From: Kribbella sp. NBC_00382
Lineage (GTDB): Bacteria; Actinomycetota; Actinomycetes; Propionibacteriales; Kribbellaceae
Direction of reading: 5' to 3'
Assembly (NCBI RefSeq): GCF_036067295.1
Contig: NZ_CP107954.1
Span: 3,906,001-3,970,000, forward strand
Length of the DNA stretch: 64,000 nucleotides
This document shows, piece after piece, positions 52,909 through 61,560 of this stretch. Positions within the stretch are counted from its first letter, which is position 1; each line of letters starts with the position of its first letter. The notes beneath the pieces were generated by a model. It made no database searches. It was not told where the DNA came from and saw only the letters and a program-made list of their open reading frames with translations. A program made the translations under genes and the position numbers.

Positions 52909-52962
52909 TTCGGGTGGGCTCAAGACGTCGGTGCGCGACGCGAGCACGGGTGGGGGCATGCG
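52909..52962 (-). repeat. 54-nt post-terminator repeat, copy 2
   Basis: On the minus strand it starts CGCATGCCCC and ends TTGAGCCCACCCGAA; 46 of 54 positions match the copy at 48439-48492. It begins 12 nt past the terminator stem of the leftward gene, and the two copies face each other across the GT87-hypBA module. Confidence 0.8.
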
Positions 52963-52966
52963 GCGG

Positions 52967-53007
52967 GAATGAGAAAACCACCGGAAGCTTGAGGCTTCCG
53001 GTGGTTT
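52967..53007 (-). terminator. Intrinsic terminator of the Gly/Asp-rich membrane protein gene
   Basis: A perfect 14-bp stem (52975-52988 with 52994-53007) with a TTGAG loop. On the minus strand the stem runs into TTTTCTC. Confidence 0.88.
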
Positions 53008-53019
53008 CGAGGTGGGTTG

Positions 53020-53880
53020 TCAGAAGTCTCCGCCGCCGAAGTCGCCGCCGCCGAAGTCCCAGCCGCCGCCGTCTCCGCCGCCGCTGAAGTCGCCGTCGCC
53101 GGAGAAGTCGCCCTGGCCGCCGTCGCCTCCGCCATCGCCACCGCCGTCTCCGCCGCCGTCGTTCATGCCGGCGTCGTAGCCTGCCGCGTAGTCGCCGTAC
53201 CCGCCGCCGGCGAACATGCCGCCGAGCATCGTGCCGAGGAACATGCCGGTCATCACGCCGCCGAGGCCGCCGAACATGCCTTGGGCGTAGGGGGAGTAGG
53301 CCGGGCCGGCCTCCCAGTACGGGACGCGCTGCGGGCCGACCATGACCTTGCGGACGTCGGGCTCGGCGCCGGCCCGGACGCGCTCGGCGTCGGCGGCGCA
53401 GGCCGGGACCTCACGCGGGGCGCCGCCCGGAGGCGACCACATCACGTCGACGACCGAAGGGCCGTGCTGCGGGTTGAAGAAGCAGGACGGGCGGCGCTGC
53501 GGGAGCGGCTCGCCGTTGACCCGGGCGCGGACACAGGCAGCGGCGTACCGGCCGTCCTCGAGGATCTCGATCACGTGCTTGATCTGCTCGGCCTCGGTGA
53601 CCTGCTCGACCGCCTGCTTGGCCGACTCGTACGAGTCGAGCGCGCGCTGGTAGTCCTGCCGGGCGCCGTCGCCGAGGTCCTTGCCGACCATGTCCAGGTC
53701 GAGGTCCTGCAGCTCCTCGCCGAACCGGGTGATGTCCTCGTCGGCGGTCTTCTTCACCGACTCCAGCTCGCCCGCGGTGATCTCGTGCTGCTTCTTGTTC
53801 TGCAGCTGCGTCCGCTGGTACGAACGGAACGCCAGGACGCCGATCACGACGAGCGCGATCAGCAAGATGACTGTGAACAT
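53020..53880 (-). CDS. Membrane-anchored protein with coiled coil and Gly/Asp-rich tail
   Basis: 286 residues. One N-terminal transmembrane helix (VILLIALVVIGVLAFRSY), a helical coiled-coil-like segment (about 30-105) and a Cys-containing middle domain (CVRARVNGEPLPQRRPSCFF, NPQHGPSVVDVMWSPP). A Gly-rich hydrophobic patch and a low-complexity tail of GGGD/GDF repeats (about 245-286) follow. This layout recurs in actinobacteria without known function. The ribosome site is AGGAAGG. It ends at its own terminator. Confidence 0.78.
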   Translation of the reverse strand: MFTVILLIALVVIGVLAFRSYQRTQLQNKKQHEITAGELESVKKTADEDITRFGEELQDLDLDMVGKDLGDGARQDYQRALDSYESAKQAVEQVTEAEQIKHVIEILEDGRYAAACVRARVNGEPLPQRRPSCFFNPQHGPSVVDVMWSPPGGAPREVPACAADAERVRAGAEPDVRKVMVGPQRVPYWEAGPAYSPYAQGMFGGLGGVMTGMFLGTMLGGMFAGGGYGDYAAGYDAGMNDGGGDGGGDGGGDGGQGDFSGDGDFSGGGDGGGWDFGGGDFGGGDF

Positions 53881-53977
53881 GTCGGGCCTTCCTCGACTGG
53901 TAGTGCGTCGAGCCTACCGGGCGGTCGAATCCGACCGAAATCTCCTGAGAATCTCCTGAAAATAAAGCATTCCAAGG

Positions 53978-54460
53978 CTATGAATAGCGCCTGCGCATCG
54001 CTTCCGAGGCAGCCGGCCCGGCAGTGAAGACGAAGTCCGGCCCGTCGATCCGCCGCCCGGTCGAGCGGTCCACCACGACCGGCTCGACCTCCTCGCCGGT
54101 GCCGGCGTCGACCAGGATCATCGACCGCTCCCCGGCCTCCAGCCGCTCGTTTCCCCACGCGGCAAGGGTGATGATGACAGGACGCAACGACCGCCCGAGC
54201 GAGGTCAGCACGTACTCGTAGCGCGGTGGTTTGTCCTGGTACTTCGTACGCTCCAGCAACCCGTCGTCGACCAGCGTCTTCAACCGCGTCGTCAGCATGC
54301 TGGACGAGATCCTCAGGTTGCGCTGGAACTCGTCGAACCGGGTGTACCCGTCGAAGGCGTCGTGCAGGATCAGCAGCGTCCACCACTCGCCGACGTGTCG
54401 CACCGTCGTCGACAACGGGCAGGACAGGTCCTCGTCCCGGAACCGGTTGGCACCCGTCAT
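53978..54460 (-). CDS. HxlR-family transcriptional regulator
   Basis: 160 residues. The HxlR signature CPLSTTVRHVGEWWTLLILH is followed by the winged helix (GYTRFDEFQRNLRISSSMLT, LKTLVDDGLLERTKYQDKPP). A C-terminal extension of about 45 residues (about 116-160) is longer than in minimal HxlR proteins. ATG 54460 is preferred. It is divergent from the PGRP amidase gene, 142 bp away, so it may regulate the wall cluster or a distant target. A minus-strand TAGGAT in the gap is a possible -10. Confidence 0.88.
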   Translation of the reverse strand: MTGANRFRDEDLSCPLSTTVRHVGEWWTLLILHDAFDGYTRFDEFQRNLRISSSMLTTRLKTLVDDGLLERTKYQDKPPRYEYVLTSLGRSLRPVIITLAAWGNERLEAGERSMILVDAGTGEEVEPVVVDRSTGRRIDGPDFVFTAGPAASEAMRRRYS

Positions 54461-54602
54461 CACGCCGCCTCGGAGTCGCTTCGATTTCAGCAGTAATCCT
54501 AGCAAGCAACGAGCGCCACGCAGGGTGACGAAAATGCCGGGCGAGCGGTGACGCAGTGCGCATAATCGACTACTGAGGTCCCGTCTAGCAGAAGGCTGTC
54601 CG

Positions 54603-56204
54603 ATGAGCAAGACCTTCTCCCTCCGGCTGGCGCTGACCGCGGTGACAGGCCTCGCCCTGTTCGCACCGCTCGCGCCCGCACCCAGCCAAGCCATCCAGCA
54701 GACCGTCGCCCAGCAGCTCACCGCCGACTCGGACTACGTCGAAATCCCCTTAAAACAAGGCGGAAACTTCGCCACCACCGAGGCCCAGCAGACCAAACCC
54801 TTCGGCCTGGTCGGCGTCACCTGGCCCTACCGCAAGAACTCCACCCCCGTGCAGGTCAAGGTGCGAGTCCAACGCAACGGCCAGTGGTCCGCTTGGGAAC
54901 CCTTGCCCGTCGAGGACGATCACGGCCCAGCAACCGGTACCACCGAAGGCAATGAACGCTCCGGCACCGAGCCCTACTGGGTCGGCGACGCGAACGGCGT
55001 CCAAGCCTCCCTGACCACAACAGACGGTACGACCGTCACCGACGCCAAAGTTGCCCTGATCAACCCCGGCATCCTCGCGACCGACGCCGAACCACCCACC
55101 GCCCAGGACCCGATCCAGGCAACCGGCACCAAAGCGCCATACCCGATGCCGCCCATCGTGACCCGTCGCGGTTGGGGAGCCGACGAGCGCCTCCGCGCCC
55201 ACAACGGCAAGGCCTGTGCGAAACCGAAGTACACCGGCACCGTCCAGGCAGCCTTCGTGCACCACACCGCCGATCGCAACGACTACACCCGCAAGCAGGT
55301 TCCGGCGATGGTCCGCAGCATGTACGCGTACCACGTGAAGAGCCGCGGCTGGTGCGATCTCGGCTACAACTTCCTCGTCGACCGCTTCGGCCGTGCCTTC
55401 GAGGGCCGGTACGGCGGTACGCAACTGCCCGTCCTCGGCGCGCACACCGGCTCGTTCAACGCCAACTCCTTCGGCGTCTCGCTGATCGGCAACTTCGACA
55501 AGGTGGTGCCGCCGCCCCCGATGCTGGAGATGACGGCCCGGATCATCGCCTGGAAGCTGGACGCCAACTACCGCTCGCCGCTGGGCACGATCGTGCTGGC
55601 CGGCAGCAAGCTGCACACGGTCTCCGGCCATCGCGACACCAAGGCAACGGCCTGCCCCGGCAAGAACCTCTACGCCAAACTTCCTTGGCTGAAGCAACGA
55701 ACGATGGCCCTGATGAACCGCAGCGTCTCCACCGAGATCTACCGGTACGCCGTGAAGCTCGGCGGATTCAAGGTGACCGGGCAACCATTCTGGGGCGAGC
55801 ACCGAACCAGAACGGGCCGGGCCACCTACTTCAAAGCCCGCGACATCTACTGGTCGCCGAAGACTGGAGCGCACTCGGTCCAGAGCCTGTTCCGGACCCG
55901 CTACCGCCAACTCGGCGGCCCGGACGGTCTGCTCAAGCAGCCGACGAGCGAGTACCGCATCGGCCGAGCCAACAACAGCTTGGTCCAGAGCTTCCAGAAC
56001 GGCGGCCTGTACTGGTCGAAGCGGACCGGGATGCGCCCGGTCGCCGGGATGATCCACCGCAAGTACGCCGCCCTCGGCGCCGAGCGCTCGCGACTCGGCC
56101 TGCCGACCTCGGACATGTACCGGATCAAGGGCGGCCTGCGACAGAGGTTCCAGCACGGCTGGCTCACCTACAACAGCCATGAACGCAAGGTTTTCATCTC
56201 ATGA
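54603..56204 (+). CDS. Secreted PGRP-type N-acetylmuramoyl-L-alanine amidase with LGFP-like repeats
   Basis: 533 residues with a signal peptide (LALTAVTGLALFAPLAPAPS). The amidase_2/PGRP domain (about 183-365) has zinc ligands His220 (FVHHTA), His343 (SGHRD) and Cys351 (TACPG). The C-terminal third has LGFP-like wall-binding repeats (LGGPDGLLKQPTSEYRI, LGAERSRLGLPTSDMYRI). It would cleave the glycan-peptide amide bond of peptidoglycan outside the cell. Its stop overlaps the SpoIID/LytB gene start (ATGA). Confidence 0.94.
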   Translation: MSKTFSLRLALTAVTGLALFAPLAPAPSQAIQQTVAQQLTADSDYVEIPLKQGGNFATTEAQQTKPFGLVGVTWPYRKNSTPVQVKVRVQRNGQWSAWEPLPVEDDHGPATGTTEGNERSGTEPYWVGDANGVQASLTTTDGTTVTDAKVALINPGILATDAEPPTAQDPIQATGTKAPYPMPPIVTRRGWGADERLRAHNGKACAKPKYTGTVQAAFVHHTADRNDYTRKQVPAMVRSMYAYHVKSRGWCDLGYNFLVDRFGRAFEGRYGGTQLPVLGAHTGSFNANSFGVSLIGNFDKVVPPPPMLEMTARIIAWKLDANYRSPLGTIVLAGSKLHTVSGHRDTKATACPGKNLYAKLPWLKQRTMALMNRSVSTEIYRYAVKLGGFKVTGQPFWGEHRTRTGRATYFKARDIYWSPKTGAHSVQSLFRTRYRQLGGPDGLLKQPTSEYRIGRANNSLVQSFQNGGLYWSKRTGMRPVAGMIHRKYAALGAERSRLGLPTSDMYRIKGGLRQRFQHGWLTYNSHERKVFIS

Positions 56205-57424
56205 AACGCGTAATAGTTGCCCTGATCACCGGCTCCACGTTGCTGAGCGCAACGGCTGTGGCCGCCCCTCCGCCCGAGCCCGAGGCGACCCAGACGATCA
56301 CCGGTCGCGGCTTCGGCCACGGCCGCGGGATGTCGCAGTACGGTGCCCAGGGCGCCGCATTGGCCGGCCGGTCCGCCAAGACGATCCTGGACTTCTACTA
56401 CCCCGGTACGACGGTGGGCAAGGCGACCGGCACCATCCGGGTCCAGCTCCGCGCCGACACCACCGACGGCGTCCGGGTGACCGCGATCCGCAAGCTGCGG
56501 CTGCGTGATCTCAAGACCGCCAAGGTCTACACGTTGCCGGTGGCATCGACCCGGAACCAGTGGTCGATCGACCCGAACGGCGAACACGGCTCCAAGGTGA
56601 GCTCGTACAACACGAAGACGAAGAAGTGGACGCTGTGGAAGACGCTGACCGGTATCGGTCAGTTCGAGGGTCCGACCGCTATCTCGTTGATCCTGCCCAG
56701 CGGTAAAACCGTGCGTTATCGCGGCGTACTGCGCCCCGCGGATCTGTCCGGCGCACACTTCGACACTATCAACGTGCTCCCGCTGGAGCTCTACCTGCGT
56801 GGGGTCGTCCCGCGTGAGGCCGTGACGACCTGGAAGCCGGCCGCGCTCCAGGTGCAGGCCGTTGCCGCGCGCACCTATTCGGTCTTCCATCGCAACCGGT
56901 CCACCAAGCGGGCGTACGACCTCTGCGACACGACCTCGTGCCAGGTCTACGGCGGGTACAACGACGAAGAGAAGACAACGAACGCGGCCATCGCGGCAAC
57001 CGCGGGCCAGGTCCGGCTCTACAAGGGCAAGCCGATCATGGCCGAGTTCTCGTCCTCCAACGGCGGCGCCACGGCTGACGGCCCAGTGGCGTACCAGGTG
57101 ATGAAGGCGGACAACTGGGACGGCTACCCGGGCAACAAGAACCCGAATGTCACCTGGACGGTGACCCGGACCAGTTCGCAACTCCAGAGCACCTTCGGCG
57201 TCGGCACGCTACGCAGTCTCCGGGTCGTACGCCGAACCGGCATCGGCCCATCCGGTGGCCGGGTACTCACCGTCGAGGCGGTCGGTTCGAAGGGCAAGGT
57301 CGTGCTCACCGGCGACCAGGTCCGGCTGCGGTTGCACATGCGCTCGGCCTGGTTCGCCTTCGCCGGCGTCCAACCCGTCGCTCTCGATCAGCCGGCCGTA
57401 CTTGATATGCCAACTGAGGGATGA
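56201..57424 (+). CDS. Secreted SpoIID/LytB-domain protein
   Basis: 407 residues with a signal peptide (VIVALITGSTLLSATAVAA). RGFGHGRGMSQYGAQGAAL and LPLELYLRGVVPREAVTTW, then VQAVAARTYSVFH and FSSSNGGATA, are the SpoIID/LytB pattern. SpoIID is a lytic transglycosylase on denuded glycan; vegetative actinobacterial members are amidase enhancers or of unknown activity. Overlap with the amidase gene suggests they act in sequence, amidase first. Confidence 0.92.
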   Translation: MKRVIVALITGSTLLSATAVAAPPPEPEATQTITGRGFGHGRGMSQYGAQGAALAGRSAKTILDFYYPGTTVGKATGTIRVQLRADTTDGVRVTAIRKLRLRDLKTAKVYTLPVASTRNQWSIDPNGEHGSKVSSYNTKTKKWTLWKTLTGIGQFEGPTAISLILPSGKTVRYRGVLRPADLSGAHFDTINVLPLELYLRGVVPREAVTTWKPAALQVQAVAARTYSVFHRNRSTKRAYDLCDTTSCQVYGGYNDEEKTTNAAIAATAGQVRLYKGKPIMAEFSSSNGGATADGPVAYQVMKADNWDGYPGNKNPNVTWTVTRTSSQLQSTFGVGTLRSLRVVRRTGIGPSGGRVLTVEAVGSKGKVVLTGDQVRLRLHMRSAWFAFAGVQPVALDQPAVLDMPTEG

Positions 57425-57509
57425 CGACCGAGCCATTGACGGCGAATCCCTTGGCCAGCTAGAACGTGACATCGATGTCAACCGCTGCCGCCCCAGGAGG
57501 AGCAGGTCG

Positions 57510-58688
57510 ATGCACAGAAGATTTGGTATATCAACCCAACGGATCGCCGGGGGATTGCTCGCGGTGGGAATGCTCGCCGGGCTGCACACGCCGGCGGCCA
57601 ACGCGAAGGTCGACAACGTGAGCGGCCCGCATTCGTCAGCGGCCAAGGCGCAAGCGTCGTACCAGGCCCTGAACAAGTACTTCGACACCGGCAACCAAGG
57701 CCTGCTGCTGGAGGAGTACCCGAACACCCAGCAGAACCCGTACTCCTACGTCTGGCCCTACTCGCAGGCCGCCGTCGCCGCCGAGAACCTTGCCGGCATC
57801 CCCGGCTCCGGCCGCAAGGCGGACAAGGAGGCCCAGCGCCGGCTCGATGCGTACCAGCCGTACTGGAACGCGACGACCACACCGAAGGGCTACGACTCGT
57901 ACCTCCGGCCGCCGCTCGGCCAGGGAGGCGACAAGTTCTACGACGACAACGAGTGGATCGGCCTCAACCTGATCCAGCACTACCAGCGGACTGGTGACCG
58001 CTCGTCGCTGGCGCGGGCGAAGGAGATCTTCGCGCTCGTCGACTATGGCTGGGATACCGACGCGTCGCATCCCTGTGCGGGCGGGACCTTCTGGACGCAG
58101 GCGCCGTGGAGCCAGGACCGCAACACCATCTCCAACGGGCCGGGCGCCGAGCTCGGCGCGCACCTGTACCTGCTGACGCACAACAAGGCGTACCTGACCT
58201 CGGCGAAGCGCATGTACGCCTGGGCGCAGCAGTGCATGCTGGCCCCGAACGGCCTGTACTGGGACCACATCGACCTGGCCGGCAACGTCGAGAAGACCCA
58301 GTGGAGCTACAACCAGGGCGTCATGCTCGGCGCGGGAGCCCTGCTGTACAAGGCCACCCACGAAAAGAAGTACCTCACCGACGCCAAGGCGCTGGCGAAG
58401 GCATCCCTCGCCTTCTACGCGGCCGAGGACCGGCTCTGGAAGCAGCCGACCCGGTTCAACTCGATCTACTTCAAGAACCTGCTGATCCTCGACTCGATCG
58501 ACCACGACCGCGGCTACACCAAGGTCATGCAGGCCTACTCCGACCGGGCATGGAAAGAGGCCCGCGATCCTGCCACGGGCCTCTTCCACTTCGCTGACGG
58601 TCCGGTTCAGCTGCTCGAGCAGTCCGGCATGGTCCAGATCGACGCCTTGCTGGCTTGGCCGCGCAGCAGGTACGACGAACTGGCCTAG
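57510..58688 (+). CDS. Secreted GH76 family alpha-1,6-mannanase-like hydrolase
   Basis: 392 residues with a signal peptide (RIAGGLLAVGMLAGLHTPAA). The (alpha/alpha)6 GH76 fold shows SYVWPYSQ, the catalytic Asp145-Asp146 pair in KFYDDNEWIGLNLI, and YNQGVMLGAGALLY. It likely cleaves alpha-1,6-mannan such as lipomannan-type wall glycan, or fungal mannan. AGGAGG lies 9 nt before ATG 57510. It follows the SpoIID/LytB gene by 85 bp. It is convergent with the cyclophilin gene, stops 3 nt apart. Confidence 0.92.
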   Translation: MHRRFGISTQRIAGGLLAVGMLAGLHTPAANAKVDNVSGPHSSAAKAQASYQALNKYFDTGNQGLLLEEYPNTQQNPYSYVWPYSQAAVAAENLAGIPGSGRKADKEAQRRLDAYQPYWNATTTPKGYDSYLRPPLGQGGDKFYDDNEWIGLNLIQHYQRTGDRSSLARAKEIFALVDYGWDTDASHPCAGGTFWTQAPWSQDRNTISNGPGAELGAHLYLLTHNKAYLTSAKRMYAWAQQCMLAPNGLYWDHIDLAGNVEKTQWSYNQGVMLGAGALLYKATHEKKYLTDAKALAKASLAFYAAEDRLWKQPTRFNSIYFKNLLILDSIDHDRGYTKVMQAYSDRAWKEARDPATGLFHFADGPVQLLEQSGMVQIDALLAWPRSRYDELA

Positions 58689-58691
58689 TGC

Positions 58692-59579
58692 TTAGGCGGC
58701 CGCCGTAGCCGTCTTGATCTTGACCTCAGTGGCGGGCTTGCCATCGGTAGGCCCGCCCTGGGGGATCACGCCGGCCTTGGCCACCTTGTCGATGATCTCC
58801 AGGCTCGCCTTGTCGAGCGTGCCGAAGGCGGTGTACTGCGGCGGCAGTTCGGCGGTGCCGTACACGATGAAGAACTGGCTGCCGTTGGTGTTCGGGCCCG
58901 AGTTGGCCATCGCGAGGATGCCACGGCCGTACTTGAGCGTGGGGTACACCTCGTCCTTGAAGCTGTAGCCGGGGCCGCCGCTGCCGCTGCCGGTCGGGTC
59001 GCCGCACTGCAGCACCTGCAGGCCGTCGCCGACGGTGAGCCGGTGGCAGGAGGTGTTGTCGAAGTACTTCTGGCCGACCAGGCTGAGGAAGCTCTTCACC
59101 GTGCAGGGCGCCAGGGCGCTGTCCAGGTTCAGGTGCAGGTCACCGACCGAGGTGGCCAGCGTGACGGGCTTGGTGCCGCTGGCCTTGACCTTGCCGTTGG
59201 CGGGCGGGTCGACCTTCTTGCTGGCCGGCTCGGCGGACTTCGTGTAGCTGCAGTCCACCTCCGCCGCGAGCGGAGTGGCCCGCTTCGGCGCGGGCGCCAG
59301 TGCGGTTGGGATCGACTTCGGCTTGTTCTCCGCTCCGGCCGTCGTCTGCGCGGCCGGATCGGAGGGGGTGGCCGAGGGTGAGTCGGCCGCCGCCGGGGTG
59401 TCGCTGCCGGAGTTCTGGGCGACCGCCACGACGACGCCGCCGATCACCACGACCACCGCGATGATCGCGCCGATCGTGACCCCCAGCATCCGTCGCTGCT
59501 TGGCCCGTTCAGCCTGCCGCTCGGCCAACCGCTGTGCCTTGCGCTGAGCCAGCTGATGCTCGTGGGTCTTCCTGGACAT
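58692..59579 (-). CDS. Membrane-anchored cyclophilin-type peptidyl-prolyl isomerase
   Basis: 295 residues. A basic N-terminus and one transmembrane helix (about 31-54, MLGVTIGAIIAVVVVIGGVVV) are followed by a Pro/Ala/Ser-rich linker and a cyclophilin domain (about 140-290). It has NGSQFFIVYG and YTAFGTLDKASLEIIDKVAK. The first of the usual F-H-R active-site residues is C-H-R here (TSCHRLTVGDG). It faces the cell exterior and likely assists folding of secreted proteins. AGGAG lies before ATG 59579. Confidence 0.92.
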   Translation of the reverse strand: MSRKTHEHQLAQRKAQRLAERQAERAKQRRMLGVTIGAIIAVVVVIGGVVVAVAQNSGSDTPAAADSPSATPSDPAAQTTAGAENKPKSIPTALAPAPKRATPLAAEVDCSYTKSAEPASKKVDPPANGKVKASGTKPVTLATSVGDLHLNLDSALAPCTVKSFLSLVGQKYFDNTSCHRLTVGDGLQVLQCGDPTGSGSGGPGYSFKDEVYPTLKYGRGILAMANSGPNTNGSQFFIVYGTAELPPQYTAFGTLDKASLEIIDKVAKAGVIPQGGPTDGKPATEVKIKTATAAA

Positions 59580-59593
59580 GCAGAGTTCTCCTC

Positions 59594-59619
59594 ACCTCGC
59601 GGCAATACCTCGCGGCAAT
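59594..59619. repeat. Tandem 13-nt repeat in the cyclophilin upstream region
   Basis: ACCTCGCGGCAAT occurs twice head-to-tail (59594-59606 and 59607-59619), 15-40 nt before the cyclophilin start. It may be a duplicated regulatory or leader segment. Confidence 0.75.
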
Positions 59620-59663
59620 CCTGCAGGGAAGCTACCGGTAAATGCTGAGAAAGTGCTGTGTTT

Positions 59664-61451
59664 TCAGTCCTTGATTTCGCAAATAGCCGCACCGGCTGCC
59701 ACCGTCGCGCCGACCTCGGCCGACAGACCGGTGATCGTACCGGCTTTGTGGGCGTTCAGGGGCTGTTCCATCTTCATCGCCTCGAGGACGACGATCAGGT
59801 CGCCCTCGGCCACCGTGGTGCCTTCCTCGACGGCGATCTTGACGATGGTGCCCTGCATCGGCGAGGTCAGCGCGTCGCCCGAGGCGGCCGCGCCCTTGCC
59901 GCTGCCACCCGCGCGTCGCGACGGCTTCTTCTTCGACGAACCGGTACCACCGGCGGTGCCACCAGAAAGGGCCGCCGCGCCCAGCCCGGCAGGCAGGACG
60001 ACCTCGAGCCGCTTGCCGCCGACCTCGACGGTGACCTTCTCCCGCTCGACCGGCTCAGCCACGTCAGCAGCCCCGTCGTACGGCGGGATCTGGTTGTCGA
60101 ACTCGGTCTCGATCCAGCGGGTGTGCACCTTGAAGCTGTCGTCGCCGACGAACGCCGGGTCGCTCACCACGGCCGCGTGGAACGGTACGGCGCTCGGCAT
60201 GCCCTCGACCACGAACTCCTTCAGCGCGCGGCGGGACCGCTCGAGCGCCTGGGTCCGGTCGCGGCCGCTCACGATCAGCTTGGCCACCAGCGAGTCGAAC
60301 GCGCCCGGGACCGTCTCGCCCTGGTCGTAACCGCCGTCGAGCCGGATGCCCGGTCCGGACGGCGCGTGCCACTTGGTCAGCGTGCCCGGCGCGGGCAGGA
60401 AGCCACGGCCCGGGTCCTCGGCGTTGATCCGGAACTCGATCGAGTGGCCACTCACGACGGGGTCGTCGTAGCCGAGCTCTTCACCATCAGCGATCCGGAA
60501 CATCTCCCGGACCAGGTCGATCCCGGTGACCTCTTCGCTGACCGGGTGTTCGACCTGCAGCCGCGTATTGACCTCCAGGAAGGAGATCAGCCCGTCCTGG
60601 CCGATCAGGAACTCACACGTGCCGGCGCCGACGTACCCGGCCTCGCGCAGGATCGCCTTCGACGACTTGTAGAGCGTCTCGAGCTGCTCGGCCGTGACGA
60701 ACGGCGCGGGCGCCTCCTCGACCAGCTTCTGGTACCGCCGCTGCAGCGAGCAGTCGCGGGTGGAGATCACCACGACGTTGCCGTGGGCATCGGCCAGGCA
60801 CTGCGTCTCGACGTGCCTCGGCTTGTCCAGGTACCGCTCGACGAAGCACTCGCCACGACCGAAGGCGCTGACCGCCTCGCGGGTCGCGGACTCGAACAGC
60901 TCCGGGATCTCCTCGAGAGTGCGCGCGACCTTCATGCCCCGGCCGCCACCGCCGTACGCCGCCTTGATCGCGATCGGCAGCCCGTACTCCGTTGCGAAGG
61001 CCACCACCTCATCGGCGTTGGCCACCGGGTCCGGCGTACCGGGGACCTGCGGGGCTCCAACCTTGTCGGCGATGTGCCGCGCCTTCACCTTGTCGCCGAG
61101 CGAGTCGATCGCCGACGGCGGCGGGCCGATCCAGATCAGCCCGACGTCGATGACCGCCTGCGCGAACTCCGCGTTCTCGGCCAGGAACCCGTAGCCCGGG
61201 TGCACCGCGTCCGCGCCGGAGCGGGCCGCGACGTCGAGGATCTTGGCGATGTTCAGATAGGAGTCGGCCGGCGTCGCGCCGTCCAGCGAGTACGCCTCGT
61301 CGGCGAGCCGGACGAACAGGGCGTCGCGGTCGGGCTCGGCGTACACGGCGACGCTGCCCAGACCGGCGTCGGCGGCGGCACGGACCACCCGCACGGCGAT
61401 CTCGCCACGGTTGGCTACCAGGACCTTGGTGATGCGCTTGCTGTCAGACAC
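59664..61451 (-). CDS. Acyl-CoA carboxylase alpha subunit (biotin carboxylase/BCCP, AccA3 type)
   Basis: 595 residues. The biotin carboxylase part (1-450) has [27 protein letters not shown] and the ATP-grasp residues; the C-terminal biotin domain has [11 protein letters not shown] with biotinyl-lysine Lys560. The combined BC-BCCP layout is the actinobacterial acetyl/propionyl-CoA carboxylase alpha subunit, which pairs with AccD-type beta subunits encoded elsewhere. GTG 61451 has AAGGGAG upstream. An inverted repeat (61503-61521) lies about 50 nt before it. Confidence 0.94.
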   Translation of the reverse strand: MSDSKRITKVLVANRGEIAVRVVRAAADAGLGSVAVYAEPDRDALFVRLADEAYSLDGATPADSYLNIAKILDVAARSGADAVHPGYGFLAENAEFAQAVIDVGLIWIGPPPSAIDSLGDKVKARHIADKVGAPQVPGTPDPVANADEVVAFATEYGLPIAIKAAYGGGGRGMKVARTLEEIPELFESATREAVSAFGRGECFVERYLDKPRHVETQCLADAHGNVVVISTRDCSLQRRYQKLVEEAPAPFVTAEQLETLYKSSKAILREAGYVGAGTCEFLIGQDGLISFLEVNTRLQVEHPVSEEVTGIDLVREMFRIADGEELGYDDPVVSGHSIEFRINAEDPGRGFLPAPGTLTKWHAPSGPGIRLDGGYDQGETVPGAFDSLVAKLIVSGRDRTQALERSRRALKEFVVEGMPSAVPFHAAVVSDPAFVGDDSFKVHTRWIETEFDNQIPPYDGAADVAEPVEREKVTVEVGGKRLEVVLPAGLGAAALSGGTAGGTGSSKKKPSRRAGGSGKGAAASGDALTSPMQGTIVKIAVEEGTTVAEGDLIVVLEAMKMEQPLNAHKAGTITGLSAEVGATVAAGAAICEIKD

Positions 61452-61502
61452 AGCTGAACTCCCTTCGGCCCGGCTGAGTCTAGGGTCAACCAGGCCAGGA
61501 GG

Positions 61503-61521
61503 GTGACAGGTTCTATGTCAC
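61503..61521. promoter_or_regulatory. Inverted repeat upstream of the carboxylase alpha-subunit gene
   Basis: GTGACA-GGTTCTA-TGTCAC is perfect and lies 52-70 nt before GTG 61451, with a minus-strand TAGACT nearer the gene. It is a plausible operator. Confidence 0.45.
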
Positions 61522-61560
61522 ATCACCGTCGGTGGCCGCTCGAAAGGGCCCTCCAGCGCC

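Larger units (their letters stand above)
52366..53019. other. Non-coding region upstream of hypA, rich in repeats
   Basis: About 650 bp without a supportable gene. It holds a 194-bp nested inverted repeat (52473-52666), short GGTGGTCCC-type repeats near 52780-52810, a degenerate copy (52812-52839) of part of the 54-nt repeat, the full copy at 52909-52962, and a terminator for the gene to the right. Confidence 0.7.

Noticed and set aside
53050..53160. Simple-sequence tract of GCC/GTC-type triplets
   Set aside because: It is the coding sequence of the Gly/Asp-rich tail of the membrane protein, not a CRISPR or satellite array.
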